Origin: Eonycteris spelaea
Lineage: Eukaryota; Chordata; Mammalia; Chiroptera; Pteropodidae
Reading direction: 5' to 3'
NCBI GenBank assembly: GCA_003508835.1
Contig: PUFA01000003.1
Coordinates: forward strand, 14,113,501-14,177,500
Length of the DNA: 64,000 nt
Numbering within the stretch: the stretch's first letter is position 1; each line of letters begins with the position of its first letter. Below the pieces are notes generated by a model. The model saw only the letters and a list, made by a program, of their open reading frames with translations, ran no database searches and was not told the origin of the DNA. The position numbers and the translations under genes are program-made. Positions 45,650 to 58,015 of the stretch are shown in pieces.

Positions 45650-46419
45650 TACCACCTTTTTTCATGTAGTCATAGTTTCCCCCAAGATATATAGTACTAG
45701 TCACAAGACCTAATAGCCTAGGAGGATGGACTTTGTACTTAAGTGGATTCTTGACTAATAGTGTCATGGTCACATACCTCAACTGAGAAAATCAGTCAAA
45801 AATCTTCACCATACAGAGTGAGAGTCTTAAAATAAATCGAATCCTGAACCCCTCAACTGCAGGCTACCATGGATTTGCTGCTCAATGGGGCATCCAGGCC
45901 TCCTGCCTAATGCTCCAGTCTCATAGCTCAAGGCTCCCTGACACTATCTTTGTGCGACAGTGACAACAAACTGCATGTAATTCACTGCTCCTCCAACACC
46001 CCTAAACACTCCACAGTACGTTCTACACTTGACGATGCTACCTCTCACACTTCTGCCATGTTGAACTCTCAATCTGGAATACTCTGAGTTTATTTTGAAT
46101 AAGTAGCGGTAGCGCACAGTGTTATATTTTCTGACTTATGGTTCCTTACTGAACAAAGTTGAAACATATACCATGAAGTTTTCATCAAGAAATACTAAAA
46201 GCTTGTATTTTGTATAAGATTCAAGTTTCTAAATCATATGGGTCTATAATTCAAGAAGTGAACACTTAGTAAAACTCAAATAAGTTTTCTCAGATCATAG
46301 CTTTTAGAAACAGTTGTTTAAAAGTCCAAAAAAAAGATAATCAGATTAGAGACCATTCAACAATTATTTCCTCTGTCCAATACATGTCCTTCAGTAAACA
46401 AACCACAGAACATGGAAAA
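45650..46419. other. Unassigned non-coding DNA
   Basis: No gene or nameable repeat was seen. Confidence 0.4.
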
Positions 46420-46645
46420 AAAGTCATGATGTGTGCCCTCAAAAATCTTACAGCCAAGCCAAAATGAAATCTCCATTAATTACATTATAAAGTGTCATAC
46501 ATGAAGTGTCAAATGGGTGATGTTAAAAATAAATCATCTAGAAATAGAGAAATTTAAATATTACAGAATGAAAGATGACACACTCAGAAACATTTCTGAG
46601 GGAAGGCATGGCTGAAGGAGATGAGTTTAGGATTTCATTCAATCT
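46420..46645 (-). mobile_element. L2 3' region, antisense
   Basis: TGTGCCCTCAAAAATCTTAC, AGTGTCAAATGGGTGATG and ATTTCTGAGGGAAGGCATGG are followed by CTGAAGGAGATGAG. They follow the reverse-complement order of the L2 3' region. Confidence 0.5.
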
Positions 46646-48919
46646 AATTAAAATAGCGGGCTCTTGTTAGAAAATAGGTATTGAAAAGTTTGGGAAACAG
46701 AAATTTGATTACTCTCTGTTTGTTTCATGTAATGACTCCTCATATTTTCGTATAGATAAAACACTACTCAAATTGATTTGCCATTCTACTTTTGTCCAAT
46801 TTTGACCTTAAAGTTCACTTTCCCACCTGTATGTAATTGTTCAGGGATGTACCAACTGCATGTTCATTAGCTAATGACTGCGCTGCATCTGACCAAACCA
46901 GAAGGGTTAAGTTCAGTATGACTTTAGCAACAAAAGGGCTTAGCAGTCACAACGTAACACCTCAGGAAGAAGAAAATGCCAACCACCTCTGATCTTCACA
47001 TTTTTTCTTCTCCACTTCAGGTTAACTTACTTTGCCATTAGTTTCCCAAATTAACAGACCTTCAAAATGCAGACTGCCATTAGCCACATATTTAAATTCC
47101 ACTTCTTTCATTGTTGTCTACTATATTTTATTTCTCAGCTTTCCAAATTTCCAGGATAAAGCAAACATATATCAGAAACATAAACACTCAGTTCTACAAG
47201 GTGGAAAAAGAAAAGTCGGGTGAAATTTTTTTGTATACTGGCTGCTGAACACTTTAACTTAAGAATCAGGAGCCCTTAATGAGCTAAACATAGATCATTG
47301 AAATCTAAGTAAATAACATACACTTTAATTTTTCTGCAAATATTGACATCTAATAATCTTTAGCCACACTAAAAATATAGGCTGAATATAGAACCAGTGA
47401 AAGTCAGTATCTATGGAAGTGCTCATGATATGAATTTTGGCTTAAATTATTAAGTTCATATTCTATGGCTAAAAAAAAAAAACAGGAAACTAAAATCATT
47501 ACAGTTATATGTATTGCTTGGTATCTAAAATGCTCAAGTTATAAAAAAAATCTTGGTTTTTAATATTACTTTTTTCTCTAATAGCCTTTAAAAATATTGT
47601 AGCATGTTTCAAGACATTACATTAAAACTCTCTTTTAAATTTTATAACAGGTAGGCAAAAGGATGTGATTCTTGGAATATTCTTTCCTTTAGCTCATTTT
47701 TCATTTTCCTGGGCTACTTCACATATCTGCTCCTTAAGATTCCTTTTCAGTACACACTAGAAAGACGTTCTTGAACTTGTCCACAGCTATTTCTAATTTG
47801 TCTGATCTTCATCAGTCAGTTTAAAGGAGCATAAAATGTCATCTGCCTCATCCGTCACTGTGTGTGTGTGTTAATGTATTTATCTGATTCACTTCCTCTG
47901 ACTCATCTAAGCTTGATGCAGTTCTGAATCTTCCCATCTCCTAATTTATTTCAGTCACTCTTCGGTGTACTGGAGCTGAATTTCTCAGGTAGACTCATCT
48001 GAAAAGATGTCATGCTCTAGCAATTCTATAAGCAATTATCATCCTAATAGCCTGCAAGTCCTGCTTTGTATATTCACTGTTGGTCTAGTGCCAGATGGAG
48101 GTCATTTTCCCCTAAGTTCCTGACTTAGGACTTTCAGAAGGCTTCTCAATAGAGGAAAGGTTGTTTGACTCCTTTGAAATGTCTAGAGGTAGTTAATGAT
48201 GCTGTATCAGCATATGGGGCTGATATGGACACTAATATTGCCATTTGATTGCAATAGGTTACAATTATTACTATTGAAAATTTCAGCTCAACCTTTTGCT
48301 GCAGCTGACATGATGAAATGGAGTGGCCAGCCTAGTTTGTTCTCAGAGGCTTAGTCTAATGTCAGGAGACCGTTCTTTGTCACCATCATCACCACCACCA
48401 CCGCCACTACTACCAATACCATCATGATTGGCTCAGAATCTAACATTTCCTATATGCTTGTTATTTAGGTCCTATACATATAAAGAGGTAGAGTGGTGTA
48501 ATAAGTAAATATCAACATGTGTAGCAGATGCTCTATCTCAGGTGAACAATACAGGTAGTAAATGCCACAGGATTTTGGAACAGAAATGGAGCCATCAGAA
48601 GAATATTAACTATAGGCCTTAAAGGAGAGACATGGGCATGCATAGAGAAGGTTGGAGAATGACTTGGGCAATGGTGTGCCAATCTTTCTGTATGGCACAT
48701 AATTTATAGGCAATCACTGATGAGAAGGTCTCATAGAGGAGAACACTGAAAGTTAACACTATGTAAGTGAAAATTCAGGACATAAATTGTTTTGAATTGG
48801 GTAGTATGAACTTTGATTTTAAGCTAGAAAAAAATAAGAAACATACATACTCAAAATAACCTCCTTACCCTAGGACAAATATGTCCTTGGTATGAAAGAC
48901 TTCCTAGTAGGTACTTCAT
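46646..48919. other. Unassigned non-coding DNA, about 2.3 kb
   Basis: No gene or clear repeat family. A (TG)n run is near 47860-47870 and a CAC/CAT-rich patch is at 48380-48424. A11-type runs occur at 47471-47482. Confidence 0.4.
48380..48424. repeat. CAC/CAT trinucleotide-rich patch
   Basis: CACCATCATCACCACCACCA followed by CCGCCACTACTACC. An imperfect trinucleotide repeat. Confidence 0.8.
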
Positions 48920-49050
48920 TTAGTCTTATTTATTCATTCAGCAAAAGGTTCTTGGGTGCTTACTATGTGCCTTTTCTGGGTGTTAGTTCTAGGAACTTTT
49001 CTAGGTGTTAGGCATACAGCAGGAAATGGGACAGAAAAGGTCTTTCTCAT
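48920..49050 (-). mobile_element. L2 3' end, antisense
   Basis: TTATTTATTCATTCAGCAAA, CTTGGGTGCTTACTATGTGC and AGGTGTTAGGCATACAGCAG match the reverse-complemented L2 terminus. It lies next to the following MLT1. Confidence 0.75.
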
Positions 49051-49057
49051 TATAGAG

Positions 49058-49456
49058 TACGTAAATTATCTAGGGCTGCCATAACAAAATACCATAGACT
49101 GGGTGACTTAAACAACAGAAAATTATTTTTGCACAGTTCTGGAGGCTGAAAGGCTAAGACCAAGGTGCTGGTATGAAGTTTCCTCTGAGGCCTCCCTCTT
49201 TGTCTTGCAATGACTGCCGTCTTGCTTACTCATAACAGGGTTGTCCCTCTATTATATAGACACCTCTAGACTCTTCTTCTTATAAGGACACCAGGACACC
49301 AATCATATTGGATTTGGACCCCATCCTAACAGGCTCATTTTAACTTAATCACCACTTTAAGGACATTATGTCCAAATATGGTTACAGTCTTAAGTACTGG
49401 AGGTCAGGGCTTCAACATGCGAATTTTGGAGGGAAGGACACAATTCAGCCTATCCT
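49058..49456 (-). mobile_element. MLT1-type solitary LTR, antisense
   Basis: CTAGGGCTGCCATAACAAAA, TACCATAGACTGGGTGACTT and GCACAGTTCTGGAGGCTGAA start the element. TTCTTATAAGGACACCAGGA, TCATATTGGATTTGGACCCC and GGGCTTCAACATGCGAATTT follow, and it closes with GACACAATTCAGCC. The order and near-full length fit an antisense MLT1 LTR. No internal portion is present. Confidence 0.9.
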
Positions 49457-51454
49457 ATGAAGTAACATTCTAATGGTGGAAACAGCCTCATATCTTCATA
49501 AAATTGGACTCCCTGACAGACTCCTCCAGGTTTTCTCCATCACACCCAACATACCTGAATCCAGGAGTACACATAGCTGATGCTGAGGCTGAGCTCTTTG
49601 TTCACCTACACACTATAATTCTTCTCCCCTTTTACTGGCATGATCTAAGCAAAGTGAGGGGAACAATAGGCACCCATCTCTTTCATAACATGCCTATTGT
49701 GACTTATATTCTCCTCAAGGATTCTCCTGATATTCACCATAACCTGATTTTTTTGAGAATGATGGGGACAAAGGACTAACATAGTAAGATTTGGCCTTGG
49801 ATTCATAAGCCCATGGGATGACCTTGATCACAAGGCTCAAATATAAATATAATAAGAGATCAGAATGCATTGAAAATAAATATACTGTGTATAATCTGAA
49901 TTTCCTACTCTCAGCAGTCTGTGGGTAAAATGAGGTCACATTAATATTAATAATAAATTTTTTTGAACTGTAGCCCTACCTGAAATAACTACAGATTCTC
50001 ATTTTTCATTCCCCTGGCCCACATTCCAAGGTCTATAATCACTTTTCAGTTATTTCTGGGAGGTTCTAGGTTGAATCTTAGATCATGTTGGTTCAGGAGT
50101 AAATGTGCATCTGTCCTTTCTCTCTTAGCTCCCGAAAGAGTACACTGAACACAATATTTGAGGCACTATCTCTCTACTAACACAATCGATGATATTTTTC
50201 TGAGAGAGCCCTACCTCCCTGCCACTCTGCATTGCCACTCCTCGGTTCCCTCTGAATGTCCCCTGAAGACTTAAAAAGAATGTCCCTCTCTCCAACTTGG
50301 TTTGATAGAGTAAGGGATGGAAGTAGGGAATCAGGCATAACCTGCCCTCACATAACCATATTTCACTTTCTCCTATCTGATCTTGACCTCACTGCTATAT
50401 ATAGGAAAATAAGTTTTTCACTATTTGTGGATATGTGACAACAATTTCATATCATATATTCTATCATTTAGACATTGGTTACTTAATTTCTGCTAAGTAG
50501 TTTCTGTCAGGATAAAGAAAGCAACTTTTATTCTAAATACTTTTCTATAGACAATTCAAGCTTAACCTATCCGTAATCAACAAATAATTTTCGAGCATCA
50601 ATTGTATGCAAGGCATTTTTCTAGGAAAGCTCATTGGTTATATGCTGTGGGTAAGACAATCCTCCTTTTTAAAATAAGTATTTTTTTCTCTTTTTCCTAA
50701 GGATTTAATGGCAACTAATTCTGCATGTTTTCCTATATGTAAGATATAACTCTCTTCTTCACCTCAAAGTTTGTAGAATCAAAAATAAATGAAGCATGTA
50801 AACCTCATATGAGGATTCAACAAGTCACATGTCTTGATGAAAAGATGAAGCAGCAGACACCCAGCCCATTTCACCTTTACCCTGAATCTCCACTGGCCAC
50901 CACCCAAGTAGGGCAGTTAACTTTACAAACCAAGGAACCAGCTTCCTGTTTTTTCTCTCTCATCTTAACATATTCAAGATTAACCATCTACTCAATCCAC
51001 CTCAAACATGCAGTCTAGTAAAAATAAATGATCAAACTGATAAGCATCAGGTAGATAATTGCCTGAAGACTCTATTTTCCATTGTTTGCTATATCTGGTA
51101 TAGGCAAAGTCTGATTTTCCAAATGTTTTCCACACATGGACCAGTGGGCTGATTTCTATGTAAATGTATATTTGAAAGACATTTCAAGATTTTTTAAAAA
51201 ATTTCCATAAACTAATTTCTCCAAAAAAAGTTAGCAGTGGTCCAGAAGAAGGTTCGAATGAGTAATTTCAATAGTCTTTCATTTATAACAAGTAATCTAG
51301 TGTTTCCTTAGGGCTCTGCTAGAAACCTCTTTTTAGTCTTTTAATAATCCATGTAGTAATGGCTATTACCTAAAATGAATGGGAAAAAGTCAGTAAGTGT
51401 GCTGATTTCTGCAGAGACTATTGATAATAATTACAAGAATTTATTTTTGTATGA
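49457..51454. other. Mostly unassigned non-coding DNA
   Basis: No gene is recognised. A weak antisense L2 terminus may occupy about 50575-50665 (ATCAACAAATAATTTTCGAG, GCAAGGCATTTTTCTAGG). Frames such as 49504-49779 (plus, 91 codons) lack recognisable content. Confidence 0.4.
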
Positions 51455-51645
51455 ATTCAGAATTTATAATTTGTACTACATTCTCTACCTCATTTGAATC
51501 TCCCACAATCCTTAATGATATATATTACTAAATCAGTGTGAAAGTTGTGAGATAAAGCTTAGAGATAAGACTTATAGAGGTTCATTGTCTTACCTAGAAT
51601 TATGAGATGAGCAGGGACTACAGGACAGGTTTCCTAACTCCTGTT
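51455..51645 (-). mobile_element. MIR fragment, antisense
   Basis: CTACCTCATTTGAATCTCCC, TGTGAGATAAAGCTTAGAGA and GGTTCATTGTCTTACCTAGA are followed by GAGCAGGGACTACAGG. Diverged but in MIR order. Confidence 0.5.
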
Positions 51646-51974
51646 GTTTTCTTTCTGCTCTGTCACTACTGTCTCATCACTAAAAACTATAATTGTATAC
51701 CTCATCCCAGTTTATCCATCCTTTCCCCCTTTTAGACTTTTATAGCCTTATAGACATGAATAGTTATCATTGAATTATTTGCAATGTTTTTATGTCAGCA
51801 GCCACCCTTAAGCAATAGTCAATTCTATACAAAGAAATTCCTACTGTTCCCCCTTATTTTCCTCTCCTCAAATCCTTAAATATCATTATTTGCATCATCC
51901 TTTTTAGCCATTGACTAAATTTACTGTAAAAATAAAAGTTTGCCCACCTACCACAAACTACTCTAAAACTTAAA
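51646..51974. other. Unassigned non-coding DNA
   Basis: AT-rich stretch with no feature recognised. Confidence 0.4.
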
Positions 51975-52185
51975 AATTTTTAAGTAATAAATAAAAGAAA
52001 AAGCAAAACTTAAATGTTTTCACCAAAAAAGGGGGGGCAGAAATATGTGAGGTGATGAGTATGTTAATTAACTAGTTGGGGGAAATCCTTTCACAATGTA
52101 TACTTATATCAAATCATCACATGTATACTTTGAATAATAATCCAATTTTATTTGTCAATTAGACCTCAATAAAGCTGGTGGGGAA
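51975..52185 (+). mobile_element. L1MB-type 3' end
   Basis: AATATGTGAGGTGATGAGTA, TGTTAATTAACTAGTTGG, TTTCACAATGTATACTTATA and TCAAATCATCACATGTATAC are followed by TTATTTGTCAATTAGACCTC and AATAAAGCTGG. This is the characteristic end of L1MA/L1MB elements, including the AATAAA signal. Confidence 0.9.
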
Positions 52186-52199
52186 AAGTGGCTAAGAGA

Positions 52200-53420
52200 A
52201 AGGCGTTTAAGTAATTAAAAGAAAAGATGGTCATCTTGAGTGACTAGATGGGGAATAACAAATAAAATGAATGATGAATCTGGAACTGGTAAATACCAAT
52301 TGTGAAATGATAATAATGTCACTGATGGGTTTATAGTGTGGAGACTTAGAAGAAAAAGAAAACCTGAAGACAGAAATAATCAAATCTAAAAATCAGAGAA
52401 AAAATATCTTAAGTAAACAGAGTCTCTGAAATCTGTGAGTTAATATCAAGAAATCTAAGTTACATGTGACTGGAGTCACTATAAAAGAGAAACAGAATGG
52501 CTCAGAAAAATATTTAAAGAAATGGTTTCAAAATTAATGAAAAACATCAACTTACCAATCTAAGACTCTATGTGAATACCACGCAAGATAAATATAAAGA
52601 GAATCACACCTAGGCACATTAGAATCAAATTACTAGAAACTGAAAATAATCATAAAAGCAGCCAATAAAAAAGGCACATTTCCTACATATAGGAAAACAG
52701 CAAAACAAAATGGAGGCTAACTTATTATCAGAAACAATGAAACCCAGCAGACAATGAAATCACACATTCAAAGTATTTTAAAAACACTATGAAAAAGTCA
52801 ATCTAGAATTGCATATCTGTGGAAAATATCTATTAAAAATAAGGATAAAATGAAGGCATCTTATATAAAAGATGAAAGAATTCATCGTCAGCACACCTGC
52901 ACAACAAGAAATGCCAAAAATTATTCATCCTGAAGGCGAATGACAACAGATGGAAACACATATATACAGAAAGACAGTGAAAATGTTCAATATTTGGGTA
53001 AATATAAAATGTATCATTTCCCCCAATTTCTTTAAAAGACAATTGACTGTTTATAGTAAAAGTAATAGTGTTTTTGTGAGATTTAAAATATATGTAGAAG
53101 TAAAAGTTTCGACAGTAGCAGCACAGAGTATGGAGTGGGAGAGGAGATAAATGAAATAATTCTACTTCAAGTATATTTTACTTGAAGTGGTATTACATTG
53201 ATTCTAAGTAGGCTGTGACAAGTTAAGGAAGCATATTTAATTCTATCAATCATTTTTTAAATGCAAAGAGATATAGCTAAAACATTATTAGATAATAAAA
53301 AATATATTAAAATTATTTCCTATTAGGATAAAAATAGGAAGGATAGAGAGAACCATGGAACATCAACAATAATAGAGTGAACAAATAAACAGTCAAACCA
53401 TAACAGTAATTACATGAAGT
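52200..53420 (+). mobile_element. Old L1 (L1M), ORF1 end and inter-ORF region; left part of a split copy
   Basis: Sense L1M sequence. AAAGCAGCCAATAAAAAAGG, TTATCAGAAACAATGAAACC and CAGCAGACAATGAAATCAC come first. AGAATTCATCGTCAGCACAC, CTGCACAACAAGAAATGCC, TTTAAAAGACAATTGACTGT and TACTTGAAGTGGTATTAC follow, and it closes with TAGGCTGTGACAAGTTAAGG. The last recognisable piece, CAGTAATTACATGAAGTGTA at about 53404-53423, is the segment just before the ORF2 start. The missing continuation is found at 54748. The subfamily is not resolved. Confidence 0.85.
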
Positions 53421-54747
53421 GTACAGCCTCAAATACATGGTTAACTGATTTTTGACAAAGTGTCAAAGGAAATTCAGTGAAATCTTATCAACAAATGGAT
53501 ATCCATATATCTCCCTCCACACACACAAAAAAGAAACCTTGTACCATGTTCAAATAGTAACTAAAAATGAATCATGGACCTAAATGAAATAAAACTATAG
53601 AACTATAACAACTATAAAAAAAAAACTATAAAAACTTCTATAAGAAAGCACAGGAGAAAATCCCTGTGACCTCAGGTTAAACAAAGGTTTCTTTGAGTAC
53701 AACACCAAATGAACTATTCATTAAGAAAAAGAGAAATGGATAAATTTGACTTCATCAAAATTCAAACCTTCTCTTGGAAAGATATTAAGAAAATTAAAAG
53801 ACAAGACACAAACTGGGGGAGAATATCTATAAATCATATATCTGATAAAGGGTTTGAAACCAGAATTTATAAAGAGCTCTCAAACTTCAATAATAATAAA
53901 TACAACCCCCCCAAAAAAAGAAAGGCAAATGATTTCAACAAATACTTCACCAAAGATATATTGATGACAAAAAAAAAAAAAGAAAGAAATTATGTGAAAA
54001 GATGCTCTACATCATTAGTTATTAAGGAACACAAATTCAAGGTACAATGATATATCACTACACCTCTATTAGAATGCTTATAATTAGAAATATTTCTTGC
54101 AACGATGGCACAAGAAAACTTTTGGGAGTGATGGATACTTTCCTAATCTTGGTTGTGATGACAGTTTTATGGATGTATGCATATATCAAAATGTATCAAA
54201 TGTACCTAAAATATTTATGTCAATTATCCTTTTATAAGGAATGCTTATAGTAAAACTGTTTGTAAAAGCAAAAAGCTAAGCAACAGAAATACCCATCAAT
54301 AGTAAAACAAATATTTTTATTAAATTGATTATCATAGGACAATAAAAAGGAAGAAAAACTACACTACATGCAGAAATGTTGATGAAACTTCATGGCAAAT
54401 CATAGAAGTACAAACGATATTACAGTTGTACAAATAAAAAACAAGCAAAATGTTGTTGGTCTACAATTGTTGTAAAACAATAAAGAGAAACAAAGGGAGA
54501 CATAAGGCAGCACATGCAGATGACAATGCAGATTAGTGATTCTCATGGGCAGATGGAACAGGAATGGAATGAAGGAAGGGCACATGGTGTGTTTCAAATT
54601 TATGTCTGATGTTTTAATTTTTAAACTGGGTGGTGGCTAACCTGTGTGTTTCTTGTTTTGTTGTTCTTTGTACTATAGACATGTTTGGTAAGTATCTTTT
54701 TATCTTTTGACTCAGTATTTAATAAAATACATGAGCAAGTCTTAGAA
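53421..54747 (+). mobile_element. L1 3' portion (ORF2 end and 3' UTR) inserted into the older L1
   Basis: A 5'-truncated L1 in sense orientation. ACATGGTTAACTGATTTTTG followed by ACAAAGTGTCAAAGG is the late ORF2 segment. GGATAAATTTGACTTCATCA and CAAATGATTTCAACAAATAC follow within a 113-codon open remnant (53709-54050). AACAGAAATACCCATCAATA, GATGAAACTTCATGGCAAAT and CTGGGTGGTGGCTAACCTGT then lead to the 3' end. It finishes near TATTTAATAAAATACATGAG. Possible decayed target duplications (TTACATGAAGTG / ATACATGAGCAAG) flank it. The two outer L1 pieces join across it. Confidence 0.8.
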
Positions 54748-54976
54748 CTTAAACACTCGATATAAAAGATAGAGATTGTCAGACTGGTAAACAAAGCATG
54801 ACCACGCATATACTCTCTAGAAAAGGTGCATTTAAACAGAGAAGTTGAAAGTACAAAGTGGAAAAAAGAGAAACCGTGAAAACAATAAGCATAATAAAGC
54901 AGATGTTGTTATATTAATATCAACCATAGTAGAATTCAAGACAAGGGGTATCATCAGCAACAAAGAACATTACACA
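54748..54976 (+). mobile_element. Old L1 (L1M) ORF2 start; right part of the split copy
   Basis: TTAAACACTCGATATAAAAG, GATTGTCAGACTGGTAAACA and AAGCATGACCACGCATATAC come first. TTATATTAATATCAACCATA and GTATCATCAGCAACAAAG then lead to AACATTACAC. This is the ORF2 endonuclease start of L1 and follows on from the segment ending at 53420. Confidence 0.85.
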
Positions 54977-55033
54977 TGGAGAGAAAGAGAGGAGGGGAGG
55001 GAAGAAGGGAGAGAGAAAAAAAGAGAGAAAACA
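54977..55033. repeat. GA-rich tract
   Basis: A purine run of GAGAGAAAGAGAGG and GGGAAGGGAGAG-type units, following the L1. Confidence 0.9.
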
Positions 55034-56129
55034 AACAGCAATAACAATAAACAAAAAAGGAATAAAAGAATGTGATGGTATTCATAAAGCTATCAATATT
55101 GCAACTATTAGCATGTAATAAGTCATTACATTGCCTGAACATTTGTTCCAATTCTAAAGATAAGTTGCTCAGACTCTAAACTGTATATTTCTGCCTCTAT
55201 TTGCAACTTGATCTTTTGGTTGGATATTTTTTTCTCTCTTTGATTTTATGTTTGCACTTAAATCAGGAATACAAATATTGAATCTAAAAACAAATTGATA
55301 CATAGTTGAACTCATGTGTGATCAGAAAAATCGAAATCATTTTTCTTTTCAGACAAAAGTATTAAAATGAATTGCTATCCTGGCTAAGTGGAAACATTAC
55401 AGTGACATGAGTAATATTCCAAGCTGCTGCAAAAGGCTGCAGTATTTGTTGATTACTCTATGGTAACTGTGTCAGAACCAGGACTTGGGGACAGATTTCA
55501 TCTTCTAAAATTATTTCCACTGAGTAGGAGAAGCTGACACCTTGATGACGGTCGAAAAATAAATGAAACAAAAATAACTTAGACAACTGATGTGAGCTAG
55601 GGACCAGTACAAACTACCAACTTCAGTGGCCTCTGTCCATCTAGCCTTCTCTCTTAATTTGTTGATTTATACCATGGACAAATTTATCTTCTTCTTTTCC
55701 CCAGTTCACACTTCAGACTTTCAGAGTTGGATGATTTTTCCCCATTTCTACTCTCTGGAGAAGGAGTACAGATCCATATAACCTGGGGTTCAGTCACAGA
55801 GGGTCTCTGTATCAGCAGACATTTCCTTTTCTCCAGCTCTTATAACCATAGCAATCTGAATGGCCATAGGCCACTGAGAAGAATTGGTAAGAGCTGAAGA
55901 CGCTAGCAAAACAATATGATTTCTAATATGAAAATATAGTTATGCAGTCAGTGTACAGCCACTGTTCAAATATATTATGTCAATTGAGGTATGTATATAT
56001 GTACATTTGTGTGATTTGCGTAAGCCATACACAAAAAATACATGATATGATTTAGTGTTAATACACACATGTGCTCACATATGGAGGCATTTCACAATAC
56101 AAATATTTTCACCATTCATCATTTCAACA
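55034..56129. other. Unassigned non-coding DNA
   Basis: No gene is recognised. The first tens of bases may be decayed L1. No nameable repeat elsewhere in the stretch. Confidence 0.4.
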
Positions 56130-56480
56130 AATACTTATTCATTAAATATTTATTGAGCACCTATGAGGTACCAGGCCATGAATTACATGTTGTGGGAGCT
56201 ATAAGGAAGAATTAGTCATAGACTCTCCCTTAAGTAGCTTATAACCTGGGGGCAGAGATAAACAAAACCCTTACTTCTAAGTAGAAAGTGAAATATACCA
56301 CAAGGAGGCAAAGGAATCTGAAAGGGGGAAACTAACTCCCAAAGTGCAGATTGTAGAAGAGAAACATCATGGAAGTATTTTTTGAAATGGGTCTGACTGT
56401 CTGGTCAGATTTTAATAGGCGCAGTGGATGCAGACAGTGTTTCCATTAAAGCAAACTGCATGTACAGAGCCATAGGAATA
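56130..56480 (-). mobile_element. L2 3' end, antisense
   Basis: AACAAATACTTATTCATTAA, TATTTATTGAGCACCTATGA and GGTACCAGGCCATGAATTAC are followed by GTAGCTTATAACCTGGGGGC. This is a well-ordered reverse-complemented L2 terminus. The distal part beyond about 56400 is less clear. Confidence 0.75.
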
Positions 56481-56654
56481 ACAGTGAGGTATGTTATCAG
56501 GCATTGAATTTATCTCATTTGAATAGAGCGCATAAGTTTAGAGAGAGTTCTAGGAGATAAAGCCTGGGCTACAGGGGTTTAGAATAAATGTAATGGTCAA
56601 TTACAAAGAAGCTATTCAAAGAATTTGAGTATGGAGATGACATGCATTGAGATA

Positions 56655-56735
56655 TGAGCCTCTTGTCTTGTTTATTTCTTTACCCCTCAACACCTAGTAG
56701 AGATCCAGGCAATTAGTGGATGTCCAATAAAAAAG
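56655..56735 (+). mobile_element. L2 3' end fragment
   Basis: CCCCTCAACACCTAGTAGAG and GCAATTAGTGGATGTCCAAT followed by AAAAAAG resemble the L2 terminus. It lies directly upstream of a MIR. Confidence 0.4.
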
Positions 56736-56739
56736 TAAT

Positions 56740-56965
56740 GTGTATAGCTTGCATTTATTGAATACTTATTGTGTGCTTGACCCTGTTCTAAATGCCTTAT
56801 ACAGAGAAGTTCATTTAATCCTCACTGCAAACTGATGAGGTTTTTAACTGATAATTATCTCAGTTCTATGGATGAAGTAATTGAGATATAGAATTTAAGT
56901 TAAAACTTAACCCAAGTCACACAGTTTTTGATAACAAAACAAAGACATTGGCTAAAGTCTTAACT
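56740..56965 (-). mobile_element. MIR SINE, antisense
   Basis: GCATTTATTGAATACTTATT, GTGTGCTTGACCCTGTTCTA and TTCATTTAATCCTCACTGCA are followed by TGGATGAAGTAATTGAGATA and ACCCAAGTCACACAG. A clear reverse-complemented MIR. Confidence 0.9.
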
Positions 56966-57824
56966 GGTTTTCCCTATTGCTTCTCAACAAATAAATATCT
57001 ATTAAATAAAGACCTTCATACTCTGAAGAACAAAACATTATATTCTTTTATATTATGATTAGATGACAGATGAAATTAGACATAACCAACTGGACTAAGT
57101 CATAGCCTTAGCTGTTATATTCTCAATTACAAAAAATAGGAACTATTGGTTTGGTCAGATTTCTGCTGTCATCAGGAGGATGTGGTGTTTTGTTTTGCTT
57201 TGCTTTGTTTCTTTGTTTTGTCATCAATCCTACAAGATGTGCAAAAATATCTCCTATGTGTTACTGCCAGGCAGTAGCCATCAAGAGTGACCATCCATTA
57301 TGACGTGGCTGAAGTGTGTAGCATTCTGTGCTAGGCACCATATAGCTGTGAAAGGCATGGAGAATCTGAAAGGGCCAGTGTAGAAAGGAAGGTAGAACAG
57401 AACCCTTGGGCGTCCCTGAAGATGTATGAAATGGCTTCTTCTTCCACATGCAGAATCAGAATGTTTCCTCACAATGGGATAATAAAAATCTTCTCAACTG
57501 GTTAAGGGTTGGAGAAGGGGAAGGAATAGACTGCAGAGTGATCTGAGCTTGGTCAACGCAAGCCAAGGAAAGAGTATGCAAATATCTGCTCTTCAGAATT
57601 ATAATCTTAGTAATTATACATGTTAGTTGAAACATAGACAAAAATCATCTATCTTTGAGGTTTTTTCCTCTTCTCAAATGATATAAATGCCTTAAATCTT
57701 CTCTAGGAAGACATGACCTTGGGGTTTCTACAAAGGGGCATCGACTAAGCCATGACTGGAAGTACTTAATGAATACTTATTTCAAAACATTCAGGGCCAC
57801 CTTCTGGAGAATTAGAAGACCCTG
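56966..57824. other. Unassigned non-coding DNA
   Basis: No gene is recognised. It contains a TTTGC/TTTGT-rich run at 57186-57221. Confidence 0.4.
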
Positions 57825-58015
57825 AGGCAGTGTGGCAAAGGGAAGAGAGCTTGAGCTATGGCACCAGATCAAATCCCCCTCCAGCTTTCAGTAGCCAGAG
57901 GCAGTGGTCAAGGCATTCTAGTGCTCTAAGCCCATGTCTTCATCTCTAACATGGAGAGAACAATAGCATCTATATGATAGAGTGGTGACAAACAAGGTGA
58001 TACAAGTGAAAGGGT
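57825..58015 (+). mobile_element. MIR SINE
   Basis: GCTTGAGCTATGGCACCAGA and TCAAATCCCCCTCCAGCTTT are followed by CCCATGTCTTCATCTCTAAC and ATGGAGAGAACAATAGCATC. The pieces match the tRNA-like head, core and tail of MIR in sense order. Confidence 0.75.

Noticed and set aside
48380..48424. Spaced trinucleotide repeats as a CRISPR-like array
   Set aside because: It is a simple CAC/CAT repeat without spacers, in mammalian DNA. No CRISPR array exists in the window.
51245..51260. GGTTCGAATGAG as a tRNA B-box
   Set aside because: There is no A-box at the right distance and no cloverleaf. It is a chance match in non-coding DNA.
53709..54050. 113-codon plus-strand frame
   Set aside because: A surviving piece of L1 ORF2 C-terminal sequence within the inserted L1, not a host gene.
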